A stretch of DNA of 64,000 bases, taken from Hoplostethus atlanticus. Taxonomy: Eukaryota > Chordata > Actinopteri > Trachichthyiformes > Trachichthyidae. The notes beneath the pieces were generated by a model that worked only from the letters and a program-made list of their open reading frames with translations, was not told where the DNA came from and did no database searches. How positions within the stretch are numbered: the first letter of the stretch is position 1; each line of letters opens with the position of its first letter. Where the stretch lies: assembly GCA_034670405.1 (NCBI GenBank), contig JAXDDX010000018.1, forward strand, positions 3,348,501 to 3,412,500, in the 5' to 3' direction. Shown here piece by piece: positions 51,430-64,000 of the stretch. A program made the position numbers and the translations under genes.

Positions 51430-51962
51430 CGGAGATGCAACTCTGACTCTGACTCAGGCAATGCAAGTTAATTTCTCCTTTCCGGCAATGTGGGTGGCTG
51501 TGGTTGTGCAGACTATGTACAGACTACACCACACGGTGGTGCCATGGGACAACATCTTGTTTAGTCAAGAGGGACCCGAAGGCCTCTCACTTTGGTCACC
51601 TCCCAGGGAGCATTGTAACTACCTGTCCCGCCCACATCCCTGAGAGCAGGAGCACGCTGCTCTGGGAGCTGTTGTTGCTGTTCCTCTTCCTGTTCATGAC
51701 ATGGGTTGGACCTGTTCTGGAGGATACAGTTGGCCTTCACACACTGCTCAACCTTCTAAGGCTGAGATTTCTAACACGCTAGTATATCCACCACTTATGG
51801 CAGAGAATGTCACTTATGATCCTTGAGATTGTGCACTTTGTGACCAAGACTCTTGGAGTTAATCCTAATTTTCATTGCACTGTAGTAGTCCACAGTAGAG
51901 CAGACCAACCATTTTCGTGATGTCACTGCATGGAAGGCAACACACTACCACCGCAAAGCCCT

Positions 51963-52101
51963 CAAAATTGTGACTTTTGTAAATTCATATTTCAGATATT
52001 AGTACAATATATGTGCATTCAATACCATGCTGTTGATAATATGGGTCTTTAGGTTTCTTTTAATGACTCACTTATAGAGTTGCCTTTTAATAATGGCCTC
52101 A
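51963..52101 (+). repeat. Direct repeat, right copy
   Basis: Second copy of 51312-51429, about 650 bases downstream in the same orientation, with an extra block around 51999-52022. Confidence 0.85.
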
Positions 52102-53423
52102 TAGGATGTGATATTGATTTTTAAAGGGGTTATACAACTAAGATCTATTACGAGTCAGAAGTCCAACAGTCAAAATAATGTTTTCCGATTATTCATTATT
52201 CCTTCTCTGTTCTAAATTGTTCTTTCAATCCAGGTCAACTAACTATATCCATCTATCGACTAATTTCATTAATGATTTAGTTTTGAAGGCACAGGCACCA
52301 TTACCATGTGACAATGCAGACTTGAATTTGCTACCTTGGTTAATTACTATCGATAGGGAAATCCTCTTTTTGCTTGCTTCAGCTGTCAAAGTGAACAAGC
52401 ACCCATACAATATTCACTTGTTTATTTGGAGGTCATATGGCATGAAGCTACTGCTTACATGCATGAGTGTTAAGTGTAACGTCCTCTGTTGACTTATTAC
52501 CAACCATTAATTCAAAATTCATTTTAACTCATACAAATATAACTATCTCTGATGTTTGTATTACATCAATGATATTTGTGTACATACTCCCGTGATGATG
52601 ATGGTGGTGCATGTGGGACTTGTCTTTCGGTTTGCTGATGTGGAATTAACACAGACAATTGCTTCAGGGAAGATGAGGCATCTTCATTATGCACAGTTGC
52701 TGTGGATGAAAGTTGTAAACCAGTTCATTGTCACGTATGGCCTGTAACCTTTTCTCCAACACTGAGGATGAGGGCAAGAATAGTAATGTGGAGATACACT
52801 ACTAGGAGACATGAGTCTTAATCTATTATTGATCAAAGCTGTGAACCATGACTTGAAGTTGAAGACTGACATGAACCGCCTGCTGCCGCAAACCTTCTGC
52901 TCCACGGTCTGGGTCTAAAATTACAATTTTCTTAACAGGCTGGCGATGTTGATAGTGAATTCAATCATAGATGGTAAATTATTCTAAACAAATGCCCACT
53001 AGTCTTCATTCATTATGGAGGACGCACAGCAGTATGCCAAAAAACTGTCTTGGTTTCATACAATACTTCCTCAGTATTGCATGCTGAAAAACAGCGGGTT
53101 CCAATTCCAGTTGCCAATTTACTTTTACATCCAAATCTGCCATTTCTCTGCTCAGTGAAGGCGCTCAGATTTGCTCAGCTGGAATTAGCGGTCATTACGT
53201 CTTGCCCTCTCCTTTGTGGAGCTAGCAGGAGGAAGGTGTCAGAGTGGTTTGTAGTGAGGAGATACTGGGGAGCTTTGGCGACAATGATTTCCAGGTGTGG
53301 GCTCTTTCCCTCATTGGAGATTTGAGCCTGGGTATAATAACATAGTTTTCCTCCAGGGCTCCAGAAACAAGGTTGCCATACGAATGATAGTCAAAGAAAC
53401 AATTGCAACAGAGGTGGGGAATT

Positions 53424-53429
53424 TTTATT
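53424..53429 (-). terminator. mpp1: Candidate polyadenylation signal for mpp1
   Basis: TTTATT on the plus strand, that is AATAAA on the mpp1 strand, about 575 bases after the stop codon. Confidence 0.4.
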
Positions 53430-54002
53430 CTGTTTAAAAGTGCCTTTACAGTATCCCATGAGGTATACAATTCTGATGAGTTGAGACAACTGGGGGTTGT
53501 CGATGATTGACTGAAATATTTTGTGTAGGAGACATTAACGATCTCTGTATTTTCACATATGACCAAACATTTTAGAAGCTCAAATTCACAATATCATCAT
53601 AATAGAAAAAAAACAAAACAATGAATTCAGAGATAAGGTTATACACGATCAAATCCTCGTGTGTATCTCATTCACAGTTGTGGTCCTATTTTGCATTTGC
53701 TTCCAACAATCACAAAAGGTGTGTGGCACCAAAAGTATTCCGCAGCCCATAAAATCCTGAAGCACAAATCTCTAAACAACCAATTAAAACATTGCCTGGT
53801 GAGTTCCCAAGAATTTGAAATAAACATTTTTACTATTGCTTTTTTTTTTTTGGATGCATTTGTGCAAAACATCTCAGTGACAATTACATTTACCAACAGT
53901 AAACCCATACATACCTGGGACATCGCTAACTCAGAGGTCTTGTGTAAGGAGTGATATTGCACTGCAAACAAAAAAAGGTATTACGTCGGTGCCAGACAAA
54001 TG

Positions 54003-57000
54003 TCAGTACACCCATGATATAGGCACCCACTGTGGGGTGGAGGTGGCACGCTCAATGGCCTCTTCCACCCCTTTCACACTTTCATCAACGTCATTGTTGA
54101 CAAGAATCACATCAAAGAAGTGTCTATATGTGGTCAGGATGGCTTCAGACTCCTTCTGGATCATCTGCAGGGATTCAGTCTAAAAAGAGACAGGACACAA
54201 AGTATTAGCGGTTGTTTGCTGATTTCAGAGAGTGACGTTTGTTTGTTTGTTTAAGCAAATCCAGAAATGAATGAGCACCTGGGCAGCTGTGTTGGTGGGT
54301 GCGATGAACACCACGAGAGGTGCAAAATCAGCAGTCCTCAAGAGTTTCAAGGTCTGCATTAAAAAGTTAGTTTAGAAGATTTTATGTTAGATTGGGGAAA
54401 CGTACCACGCTGAAACAAATAGCTTGCAGAAGAATCTAGTTTTCATGTTTCCACCAGAAAATGTGAATGCCAACCTGTGGTTCTATATCAAGTAAGGCAA
54501 TTTTGCCTTGTTCATGGATCTTCTGGATGGTCTCTATTTTGGTACCAAACATATTTCCCTGGAAGCTGCCATATTCCAGTAGCTGATTTGCAGAGACGCA
54601 CTTGGTCATGGCTTCATTGGATATGAAATAGTAGTCTTGCCCATTCTCTTCATCCTTACGTGGGGGTCTGGTGGTGTCTAGATAGAGAGAGTTATAGCTC
54701 AGGCTTGAGAATGGGCAATTCAGCAAAACTGCTCTCTTGAAACAGTAAAGATGAAGATGATGAATATACTTACGTGGTGCAGGGTAGGCAAATTTCTCTG
54801 GGTATCTGGTCAGTAATGCATTTTTTATATGGCTCCTTCCTACACCAGGGGCACCTAAATAAGGCAACATTTCAGAAATAATCCTACAAATGACATTTGA
54901 AGCAAACCAGTTCCAAACATCAGGCTTAAAAGTCCCAATCTGTGGTTGCAGTGGGGAACCCTCTGCTGAACCGTTGTTCCCCCACCACTAGCTCTGATTA
55001 CAAAGTGGTTTATTGTCTTGTAGATATTTTTGTTCCACTCCAAAATGAAATGACCTTTTCATACAAAAAGACTGGTAGTCTGTTCCAGCTAAACAATAAA
55101 ATAAACCTGTAATTTGAGATACATGAGTTAAGAAAGTTCAAAAACTTAAAAGTTTCTCCTTAATAGTAAAATGTGTCCAGAACATATGTGGATACACCCA
55201 ACTTTATATAAATTGCTGATTATACCTTTATGGAATTTGAGAGCAGTGATAGATGAGGTAACTAATACGTTAGGGAGCTTACCAATAAGCACCAATGTTT
55301 TTCTTTTGAAGGCAGGGAGCTGGACAACCTCCTCGTAAGAAATCACATCCAGCTGGTCAAAAACTGCCAAAGGGAAAGTTTGTTTTACAGAAAACCCATA
55401 TTGGAATTAAACTGAGAAAAAGTCTAGGTAAACACAATTACAGCAATATACTCACTAGAGCTGTGTTTGGCCAGGTACTTGTCTTTGCACTTCTTTTTCT
55501 TTCCAAAGGGGCTGCAGGATTGACCGCCACCTGAGGCCTTGCTTTTACTTGCCAACCGCCTGCAGTGTAAACAGAGGGGTTAGGCTGAGAGGAGCACAGT
55601 TTTTCGTGGTTCTGCTGTCTAAGCCCTTCTGACGCTTAAAGTCATCCAAATCTAACATCGTGGATATTTCATGGTAAGTACAAGCTGATAATGGAGGGAT
55701 TAAGCATCAGAAATAGTATGACTGAGGGGTGTACCATTCCTGGAGCTCCGGGGAGGGTATGAGTCCAGCAAAGTCAGCAGTACAACTTTCCACTCTGCCT
55801 TGCCACCAGTTAGGATCCTGCTTGTTGATGATCTGAATGATGTCGCCAGTTTGAAACTTCATACCCGCCTCTTTGCAAGGGATGAGGTCATCGTTGGCAG
55901 GGTCATAGTCAAACTGGGCCCTCATGTACATCTGCAGGTAAAGAGCACATGGCAGTCAAGAGGAGAGTCACGTAAATGTTAGGAAAGAACTAATATAAAT
56001 GTTTACAGTATTTGGTGTTAGTAAATGGTTGTTATTAGTAAAAGGAAACGGCAAGCCTGTGGACTGAATCCGACCACTGCACTTAAACCTGGACCTTGAT
56101 CAGTCACCTATGTTCAATAATCTGCTGAAATATCATCACCTAAACCAATTCTAATGTCAGCTTTTAATCTTTCCTTTAACCTTTTGACCTCTTGGAATAT
56201 CTCACATAAATAATTACAACAAACAACTTCTATAGTGCTGTAACACCATGTGACGTTAGTGAGGTGTTTTGGGACCTTGAAGTCCATGAAGATAATTTAA
56301 TTGATTTTTATTTCCACTGTTCTGAGATAGCTATCACAAATTATGTATTGCTATTTTCAACTATTTGCTTAACATCATTGCATGTCTTTAGAAAGGTTTA
56401 TTGGTAACTGTAGAAATGGGCAGATATTTAGAAACATAAGGAAATTATGTTGTACAAATACAAGAATTCTAAGTATATGACATCTACATCACTTTCCAAT
56501 GTAATTTAAAGCTATTAAGCTAGTAACAGCTCACATTTGTAGTTTTTGTAAGCAGAACAAAATACACATTTTGTTTTCCATCAGCTTCTCATACTCATAA
56601 ATGGCATACTCAAAAGAAATTCAAACATATATTTTTTCAATAAATGTTAACTGGGAAGATCCCCCTTAAAGCAAAATTTACAAGTTAATATCTCAGACAG
56701 CTCAATCAATTTAGTAAACACAAACAACTCTCCCACAGATAGAATCCAGCAAATATAGGCTCTAATCTCTCATGCCATTTAGTGTTGGGAAAGATCACAT
56801 GTACATATCTTGACTAAACTTTCTAAGATCATAGGAGGAACATGTAAATTCTTCTCAGGGTAGATCATCCCTTTGGTTAGTAATGAAATCATGACTATCC
56901 ATGGTTTCCTCAAGTCACAGTGCTACTGGCACACAAACAAAATTAGTAGACCCAATGGAGGGGTTTGGGCCCCCAAAAATGTTAGTAGTAGTTTAAAAAG

Positions 57001-58262
57001 CTACTAACTAATTCTTAATGGACTACAAGCTAGACTGCCATCACTGACCACACCATAGACAGCACTTATTACAATAATAAACTGTGTATGGTTGTAAAAT
57101 CACTGAAGAAAATATTAAAAATACATGTTGCCACTTTTTCATGTGGCCATTTAATTAGCAGCTTCATTTAACTTAATGTTTCATACATTGTGTAATAATA
57201 AAATGTTCCAATCAATTTGGAAAAATTCACTTATTTTGTCTAGTCAATGCCAGTTAACAAGCCAACAACTCACTCATATGGCACATAAGCAATATGAACA
57301 GCTGCTGGAGAAAATTATATACTGTGGCCAGGAGATGGCAGAATGAAACACACAACCGAGGTGTCTCAAGTCAAACTACCAACACTAATGTGAGTGATGA
57401 TCTTTACATTTGATCACTAGAGGAACTTTATAGTCACCTGTGTCTTTCATTGACTTACAGAAGATTCACCTGATAAAGAGTAAATTCCTTTTAACATAGG
57501 AATTTGGAGAAGACTAAAAAAAATACTAAACTAGAAGCAAAAGTTACGTACCATCAAACTCATCTTTTACTATGAAACAAAATAATACCAATTAGTGATT
57601 ATGTCTGAATGGAAAGCTCAAGGTCTTGAATTATTCATGCAATTGAATTTGGAAACAACAAATTATTTAAAAAAATAATCATAACAAAACAGACAGGCAC
57701 CACAAGAGTGTTATGATATGGGAAAGTGCATTTGCTGTTGGCCATGTTATTACCTCACAGGCTCGGGAGCGACTCTGCTGTTTGGGAACGACCTTCATAG
57801 TGACTACTCCACTGGTTTCTTTCTGTAAGTGAACATGACAATAGTTTTACTCTTACTTAGTCATATAAATGCAACCATTTAATAATTTCAATAAGCATTG
57901 TTGACTGTAAGCTTAATACTTAAATATTGGGTCTTACAAAAAACATCATGGTAGCAGGTACCAACTTACCAGGATCTTTTGCAGCTGGTCAACAGATTGG
58001 TTGGTCACACTTTTCCCATTGATCTCTGCTATTTCATCCCCTTCATGTAAGGACCCTGGAGAGAAGCAGAGACCAGAAGAAGTCTAGTAACACCTAAAAA
58101 TGTTGTTGATATTATTGCATTTAGAATTAGTAGCTGCTGAAGTAGAAGCAATTCTCCTGAGAACAATGAATAAAAGACAAAAAAGCCTCAAAAACACAAC
58201 CTCAAGAATAAAATGTAACAGGAAAGAAGAAGCTGAGAGAGAGAAATCACGCTAAGAGAAGG

Positions 58263-58300
<38 letters not shown>

Positions 58301-58523
58301 GCCTAAAGGTTAGCTGATCGGACCCCAGGTCAGATATTTTTCGGTTTAGATTTTGTACCTTGTCTGTGGATCATGCCGCCATGCAATATTCTGGCCACAG
58401 TGCACCTTTGCTTCTCATTCAGTTTCAGAGTGACCCCCTAGAGGCATAGACCACAGTCAATAAGCAGGAAATTGCAAACACAAATCTCCACAATACTGCA
58501 AATATGTGTGTAGAGGTAGAGAA

Positions 58524-58592
<69 letters not shown>

Positions 58593-61500
58593 GAGACAGA
58601 GAGAGAGAGAGGGTAGATTTACCATTGGCTCTGAAGGATTTTTTTCAAATGCTACTTCTTTCATCCTGGTCAGCTCTGCACCATTCATGTGGCCAGTACT
58701 ACCATTGGTGTACACTTCAGCCCCCTTATTCTCATAGGTCTGCATATCCACCTGTGAAAAACAGTATTTTATAATATTAATATTTTATATTTTGTTTCCT
58801 ACTTATCCTTATGCTAAAAGAGCAACAAAAACAAGACAAAACACTTTGTAGAAATAATTCCTTTCTTACAATATGGTCTGCAAATGATTTTAAAAACCAC
58901 TGAGCTACTGTCAGATCATCATCACAGATAGATCACATTATTGTCATCCCGGTATTTCCAGTGACCTTCATGAAAGCTTTTCCCTAATGTGTGCCAACAG
59001 CCATGTTTCATTTGCAGTTTCAACATATGTTCAAAGTTGAAAATTAACCCAATGTTATAACACCTCATTAACCATGTCCAGTGATCTGGTCCACCAGGTT
59101 AATGTGGTCATGGATACCACCAGTCGTGGGATCGCATTCAAAAGAATAGCATTGACGGAAGGAGAGAAATTCTTCCCAGCAAATACTGCCAATTATTATC
59201 TCATTTCAAGGATCTCATACAGTTCAGGCTAGAAACCAAAGGACCAGCACTACTATGAGATGTAATCAGGAGACGTTTTCTGGGCCTGGTCCAGTTTCAA
59301 TAAACAGGAGGTCGACTTTGTGGATTCATACAATGTTTGTGCTTTTACACCTACATGAACCCAAATGAAGAGTTCAAAAGCAGGGACTCCCTATCCCCAG
59401 ACAATTTCCACAGTGCTGCCGTAGTGTCAACAAAGTCGGTCTCCAAACCACGGTCCATAGAGCAGGTCAGTCCCTGACATCCCCAGGTTAGTGTCTTAGT
59501 TCTTAGCTTGAGAGAAAGAGTTCCTTTGACAAATTAAGACAACGTAGACACGGACAAAGGAATGTAATTAGATTTCTGTTTTATGGTGGATTTTCGGATT
59601 TTAAATTTCTTTCATAAGTCAAAAACGTTGGTAAGAGGTATCACTGTGTTTCTATTTTCACACGAGTCAACTTTTATTTTTAGGTTTTTCAATTTCATCT
59701 TTCTAAGACTAACAGCTGTCACACTAAAGGATTGTGCTGATGCAGATAATCATGCGTCTGACGTTTAATTTTCTATGATTTTATTATGTTTAGTTCCCCA
59801 AAGAGCTTTCTTAATTTCTTCTTGATTAATGGGAAATGTAGCAACTCTTGTCTTTGGGAGGTGTTTTTGGTGAAATCATTATTTTTCACCACTCTGTTGA
59901 CTAATGTACTTTCAACTTCCCCCGCAAAGTAACCTTCCTTAGTCACCCATTTTGAACATTGGTGTGCTAAGTGCTAAGTTGCAAATTGTAGACACTAATC
60001 GTTGGGTAGAGTAGATTAATTCAAAGCACTTCAGGAGCTTGGGGGAGGGGTTGTTAGTGGTGGTGAGTCAGGAGCTGACTCAAGGAGTCATGCAAGTCAA
60101 CATGTTGTTTTCTATGTAACATGATACAGTTATTTACCAGCCATGGACTAAGGACTGTACTAAGCGAGACTATTTGGATGGGGCCCCATAGTGAACAGAT
60201 GAAATTACATCCTCTTTTGGGAGGAGTCTGGGTCCTTATCTTGCTGCAGAGAAAATCACTGCATTTCTATCTTAACACACCACACTTTGAAATTCCTTTG
60301 AAATTTCATCGGGGCGTTTAGTTTAGGAATTTTTACATGCCGAACATCAGGAACTCTCTCCCACACCAGAGAACTAAGAGTCAAACAATGTTTTCATCAT
60401 CATTGTAGAGCTGCTTCAAAGACAAGCATTGGGAGACGGAATTTGTGAACTCACATAATGTTTGAATTTTTATGACTAAATGAACTTTGTGGTGAAAAGA
60501 TACATTTATCATGTTTGTCAATTAAATTTCCATGGAGCGCCTCCACACGTTCTACATTATAACGTGTAAAACATCACAAGTTCAAATCAAGAAGAGGAAT
60601 GTGTTGTGAGAAAAACAGACATTCTCAAATTGAGGGAATTGATTCTCAAATTCATGTTCAAGGGATGTTCACCTTGAAACATTATAAATCTATATTCTTC
60701 AGCACATAGTGGACCAGTGGGTTGTGAAAGTGGACTCACGCTTTCTTCCCCTTAACAAAGTGCTGACCCTCACCACTAAGGAGGAAGTCACATGGCTAAA
60801 GGAAACTGACAGCCATTAAGTCTAAAGGTCAAGTGGTATCGCTGGGAAAATTACTAATAAAAAATCTGTCGCAGCGCAGAATAGCTGAGGTCAGCTGTAA
60901 GATATAATACTGCCATATTTCAAGCATACGTAATGGAAAAACGACATCTCATGAGTTGGGTACTCTTGTCAATGAATCTGCAGAAATGTTCCCACAGAAA
61001 TTACACAAAGTACTTGCTTCGGTGTTGTAAACTTTAACAGGTGATTACATACATGCCATGCGGCTTGTGAAAAATGTTAAGTACACTTCTGCAAATCTGG
61101 TGCCCTTCAATCAAATACTTGTGCACGTGCAAGGTAGCTAACAAAAACCCACACGCAAGACTATATATCAGCTCAAAATCTTTACAATAAACAAGCAGCA
61201 GCCAGTTTGATCAGATTAACTGAGAGATTACATTCCAGTGTATAATCCCTCTATGATTTGGTTTGGCACTAAAAGGTGTTTTGATTAAATTTATCTCAGA
61301 AGTCTGACAGTACCCTTTGTCAATGTCAGTAGTTGGGACTGCTGCTGCATAGTTTGAGGTGCTATCTCTGAAAAAACAACCACATAGCCATTCAGAGCAA
61401 GTAGTTGAATAGAGGAAGACCCTGGCAGGCCCTCCCCGTGGGTCTCGGCAGAAAAATGTGTTCCTCTGTGGCTTCCTGATTCCACTCCACTCACGTTAGC

Positions 61501-62619
61501 AGAGTGTGAAGGGATGAACACGTGATGAAGGTGGGCAGAAGGAAAAAGACGGTTTTAACAGGCAGCTCATGTGGTAAAATACATCTAGTAAAGAGCACAG
61601 TGCTTGTCATTGTAAAGGTTTGCTTATCTTCATGGCCTCATGTAATTTCATCAAGTAGCATGTGATCAATGCATTTCATAATGCCAAGTGACAATCGGCA
61701 AACAATAAATGCACTGTAAATAATCTATCAGTTTTGTTCTCTTTTGTTGCAAATATAGTGTAACCTATCATGTTGTAATCTTATTGATTACATTAAAGTA
61801 TTCTCCCTCTCTAGATAAGATTGATCTGTATCTGCAGCCTAGAAATTGTAATTATTAACCCCTTCTCCCCATGAAGTCTAGGCTTGACCTCCTGCTGACA
61901 GGAAAAGAGCTATTGATCCAACAGACCTTGAAAGAAAACAAAAAGAGACCTATAGGTTGTATACATGGGGATCCTTCCCTTCATCAGATTACTGTATTAA
62001 GTACAGACAGCAGTTACAGTATTTTAGGCCATGAACTGTTAAACAACTTTTTGGCATATGAGAATTGTTCTTATCAGTATAAAGTAGCTGGATGGGCTGG
62101 TGACATTGCTAGTATTGTGTAAAAAAAACATTTTGCAACTAGTGGGTAGGAAAGGATGGTATTAGAAGGCCATCTGTCCCTGTGCAGTGACTCAAGTGTG
62201 CGGAAGCAAAGGAAAAACACGTCTGAGACGCCACCTACTTCCCATAAGTGGGAAGCTGTTAGATGGTCATCAGCTGCATTCCACCTCCTAGCAAAGCAGA
62301 CTGATTTGCCTTCACTTGCTGGGAGGGTCTTAATGTTCAGACATGTTTATTGAGGTTGAAGTTATGAGAAGAATGAGAGGCTGCTTAAAAAACTGACTAT
62401 CTGTTTAGGGCAGTGTGAAATTCTTTAGCCTGAATTATTTGAGGGAGTATCCATAACTCAGTGTGAAGTAGTGCAACACTCAGCCTGGCACTCAAAACAC
62501 ATGTGCACGATCAGCCTTACAGGCAAGCAAAAACATCCATAAATAGAATAGGGCAAGTCCTTGTGTTTATCTTGACTGCCAAACTGAAAAAAGTCCTTCC
62601 CAAACTGAAGAATGGGGAA

Positions 62620-62683
<64 letters not shown>

Positions 62684-64000
62684 CAGTGAAAGACCAGCAG
62701 TCTCCACTCACTATTCCCTGAGGTAATGGTACAGGAGGTCCGACTGAAGACGATGAATTCACAGATCTGCATCTATCTGGGGAATATTTTGGCAAGATTG
62801 TAGCTGAACTGAAAATTGCTGATGTCAGGAAAGGAGTTTCCTCACAAGGCTTCCTTTCTCCGTTTCCCTCAGTAGCTCAATGCTGACTTTTCAGATTCAG
62901 AGAAATAGTTTAGCACATGAACTTGCTATATACTGGTTACAGGGCTGGGGGTCCTCAAGGCCTAGCAAAATATAAATGATTTAGATGATGAAAGAAGGTA
63001 TTGGAAGAATAGGTATCCTGATAGTAGGCTTCACCCTATAACATTCTTTTACTAACAAAGCCTAGAGCAAAAATAACTTTTTTGTGGTCAGATATGTTTG
63101 GTTAATGTTTTATATTAATGGGAAATACTCAACATCTAGAATTAATTTCACAACATATTAATCAGATTTTAATGGGAATGGAATACTTGAAGTAACACCA
63201 TGTTATGATGTCGTAAACATCCAGGCTAAGAGGTTCAGGCCTCAACACTACGACTTCAGCTTGGTGAGGTGAGGCAGAACTCTTAACAGTGTGATAAGTT
63301 AGATATCTATATAAATTCAACTTATATCAGCATTTATCGCTCAACAGTCTATCACAGATGGTTTAGTTGTGTGAAAATGTTCCAATAAATACTGATCTTA
63401 TTGATTTATTTACATAACTGAGGCTATATGTTAACATTAACACTGTAGATCTATTTTTAACTTCCGGAGCTCTAAGCCATTGACTATGCCAAGAAAAAAC
63501 ATAAACCTCTCATTGTTGTAGCTGGAAATATGGGCCTCACAGCACTTGATATAGCTTGATCTTTCCATTTGTCCCGTGATTTTTACATCTGCTTTTGGAA
63601 ATCGCAGAAGTGAATCTGCCGATGACATGTCTGCTGGATTCAGAACTCACCAGATTGAACTCAGACTGATGCTGACCAAGCAATACCGAGCAATGCAGTG
63701 GTGGCTAACTGAACGGAAATATACACAACCACAGGACTTGGCATGACAAGGCAGACCTCTGTGGCGCAACCTTCAAAATGCTCTAGGCTACACTTTGATA
63801 AAATATTGCATTTCACAGATCTTGTAATGGGCGCACAAGAACACAACAACCTTGTCATGTGGCTATCTACATCTTACCCTCTACTTCCCGGAAGCAAACA
63901 TACACAGCAAAATTTAGGGTTAAAAAAGGATAAAACTACACCCTACCTTTTCAGACTTTGGCTTGTTTTGAAGAAGCTGCGCCAGGTAGAGATCGGAGAG
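54003..64000 (-). CDS. mpp1: Membrane palmitoylated protein 1 (p55 MAGUK), 12 exons, 5' end outside window
   Basis: MPP1 is a membrane-skeleton scaffold that links protein 4.1 and glycophorin C in red cells and helps organise membrane domains. Exons: 64000-63947 (partial), 58751-58623, 58437-58359, 58055-57970, 57822-57754, 55931-55735, 55559-55456, 55363-55283, 54854-54774, 54677-54475, 54353-54279, 54179-54003. They give 444 residues in frame to the stop; human has 466, so about 20 N-terminal residues are missing. Domains in order: PDZ ([32 protein letters not shown]), SH3 ([38 protein letters not shown]), basic HOOK ([17 protein letters not shown]), guanylate kinase-like ([47 protein letters not shown]) and the tail [10 protein letters not shown]. 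The P-loop lacks the GKS lysine, as in other MAGUKs, so kinase activity is not expected. There is no L27 domain. Confidence 0.95.
58264..58301. repeat. (ATA)n microsatellite in mpp1 intron
   Basis: About twelve AAT units, in the intron after the fourth PDZ-side exon junction. Confidence 0.9.
58528..58600. repeat. (GACA)n microsatellite in mpp1 intron
   Basis: About 15 GACA units followed by GAGA. It lies 23 bases or more from the donor of the exon ending at 58623 and makes false Asp-Arg-Gln-Thr frames. Confidence 0.95.
58752..63946 (-). other. mpp1: Long mpp1 intron
   Basis: About 5.2 kb between the first visible exon and the next. It contains a CA microsatellite (62624-62686) and AT-rich sequence. 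Short open frames here have no recognisable product. Confidence 0.7.
62624..62686. repeat. (CA)n microsatellite in mpp1 intron
   Basis: About 30 CA units with one AA interruption. Confidence 0.95.

Larger units (their letters stand above)
49747..54002. other. Gene-poor stretch between vamp2 promoter and mpp1
   Basis: No recognised gene. It holds a second copy of the vamp2-intron repeat (about 50280-50395), a pair of direct repeats (51312-51429 and 51963-52101) around an unassigned open stretch, and AT-rich sequence. The part next to mpp1 is probably its 3' UTR; a minus-strand AATAAA at 53429-53424 would give a UTR of about 575 bases. Confidence 0.5.

Noticed and set aside
59290-60490. Diverged similarity between about 59305-59360 and 60430-60485 in the mpp1 intron
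   Set aside because: Only about 50 bases with many mismatches; too weak to call a duplication by eye.

Overview
The window is vertebrate nuclear DNA, almost certainly from a teleost fish. Its multi-exon genes have GT-AG introns, and it is rich in CA/GT microsatellites, Tc1-like, L2-like and other LINE remnants and tRNA-derived SINE pieces. The proteins match fish and mammalian orthologues closely. No prokaryotic system, CRISPR array or viral genome is present. Species cannot be fixed from the sequence alone. Gene calls rest on remembered family sequences and on exon chaining by hand; every junction was checked for splice dinucleotides and reading phase.

Layout. 1-5375: non-coding, upstream of or 5'-UTR introns of kdm6b, with microsatellites. 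5376-18914 (+): kdm6b, an H3K27 demethylase, 19 coding exons, 1,808 residues, followed by a ~2.7-kb 3' UTR. 21604-25687: intergenic, with repeat and possible transposase remnants. 25688-26530 (+): tmem88, two coding exons. 28150-31464 (-): pcolce, nine coding exons, facing tmem88 tail to tail. 31465-41945: long gene-poor stretch with an L2-type LINE remnant and a MITE candidate; part of it is probably the vamp2 3' UTR. 41946-49386 (-): vamp2, five exons, with its start codon split by a 5.6-kb intron. 49390-49740: vamp2 promoter area with a TATA-like box and a palindromic CRE. 49741-54002: gene-poor, with duplicated segments. 54003-64000 (-): mpp1 (p55 MAGUK), twelve exons seen, 5' end beyond the window.

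The genes do not form one pathway. kdm6b-tmem88 is a linkage also known in mammals, where VAMP2 lies on the same human chromosome arm; pcolce and mpp1 lie elsewhere in human. No clearly new biological system was found. The observations most worth testing are a tandem pair of compressed RE1 (REST-site)-like motifs in vamp2 intron 1, the split vamp2 start codon, an internal duplication in the kdm6b 3' UTR, and a set of transposon insertions between the exons of the kdm6b C-terminal region.
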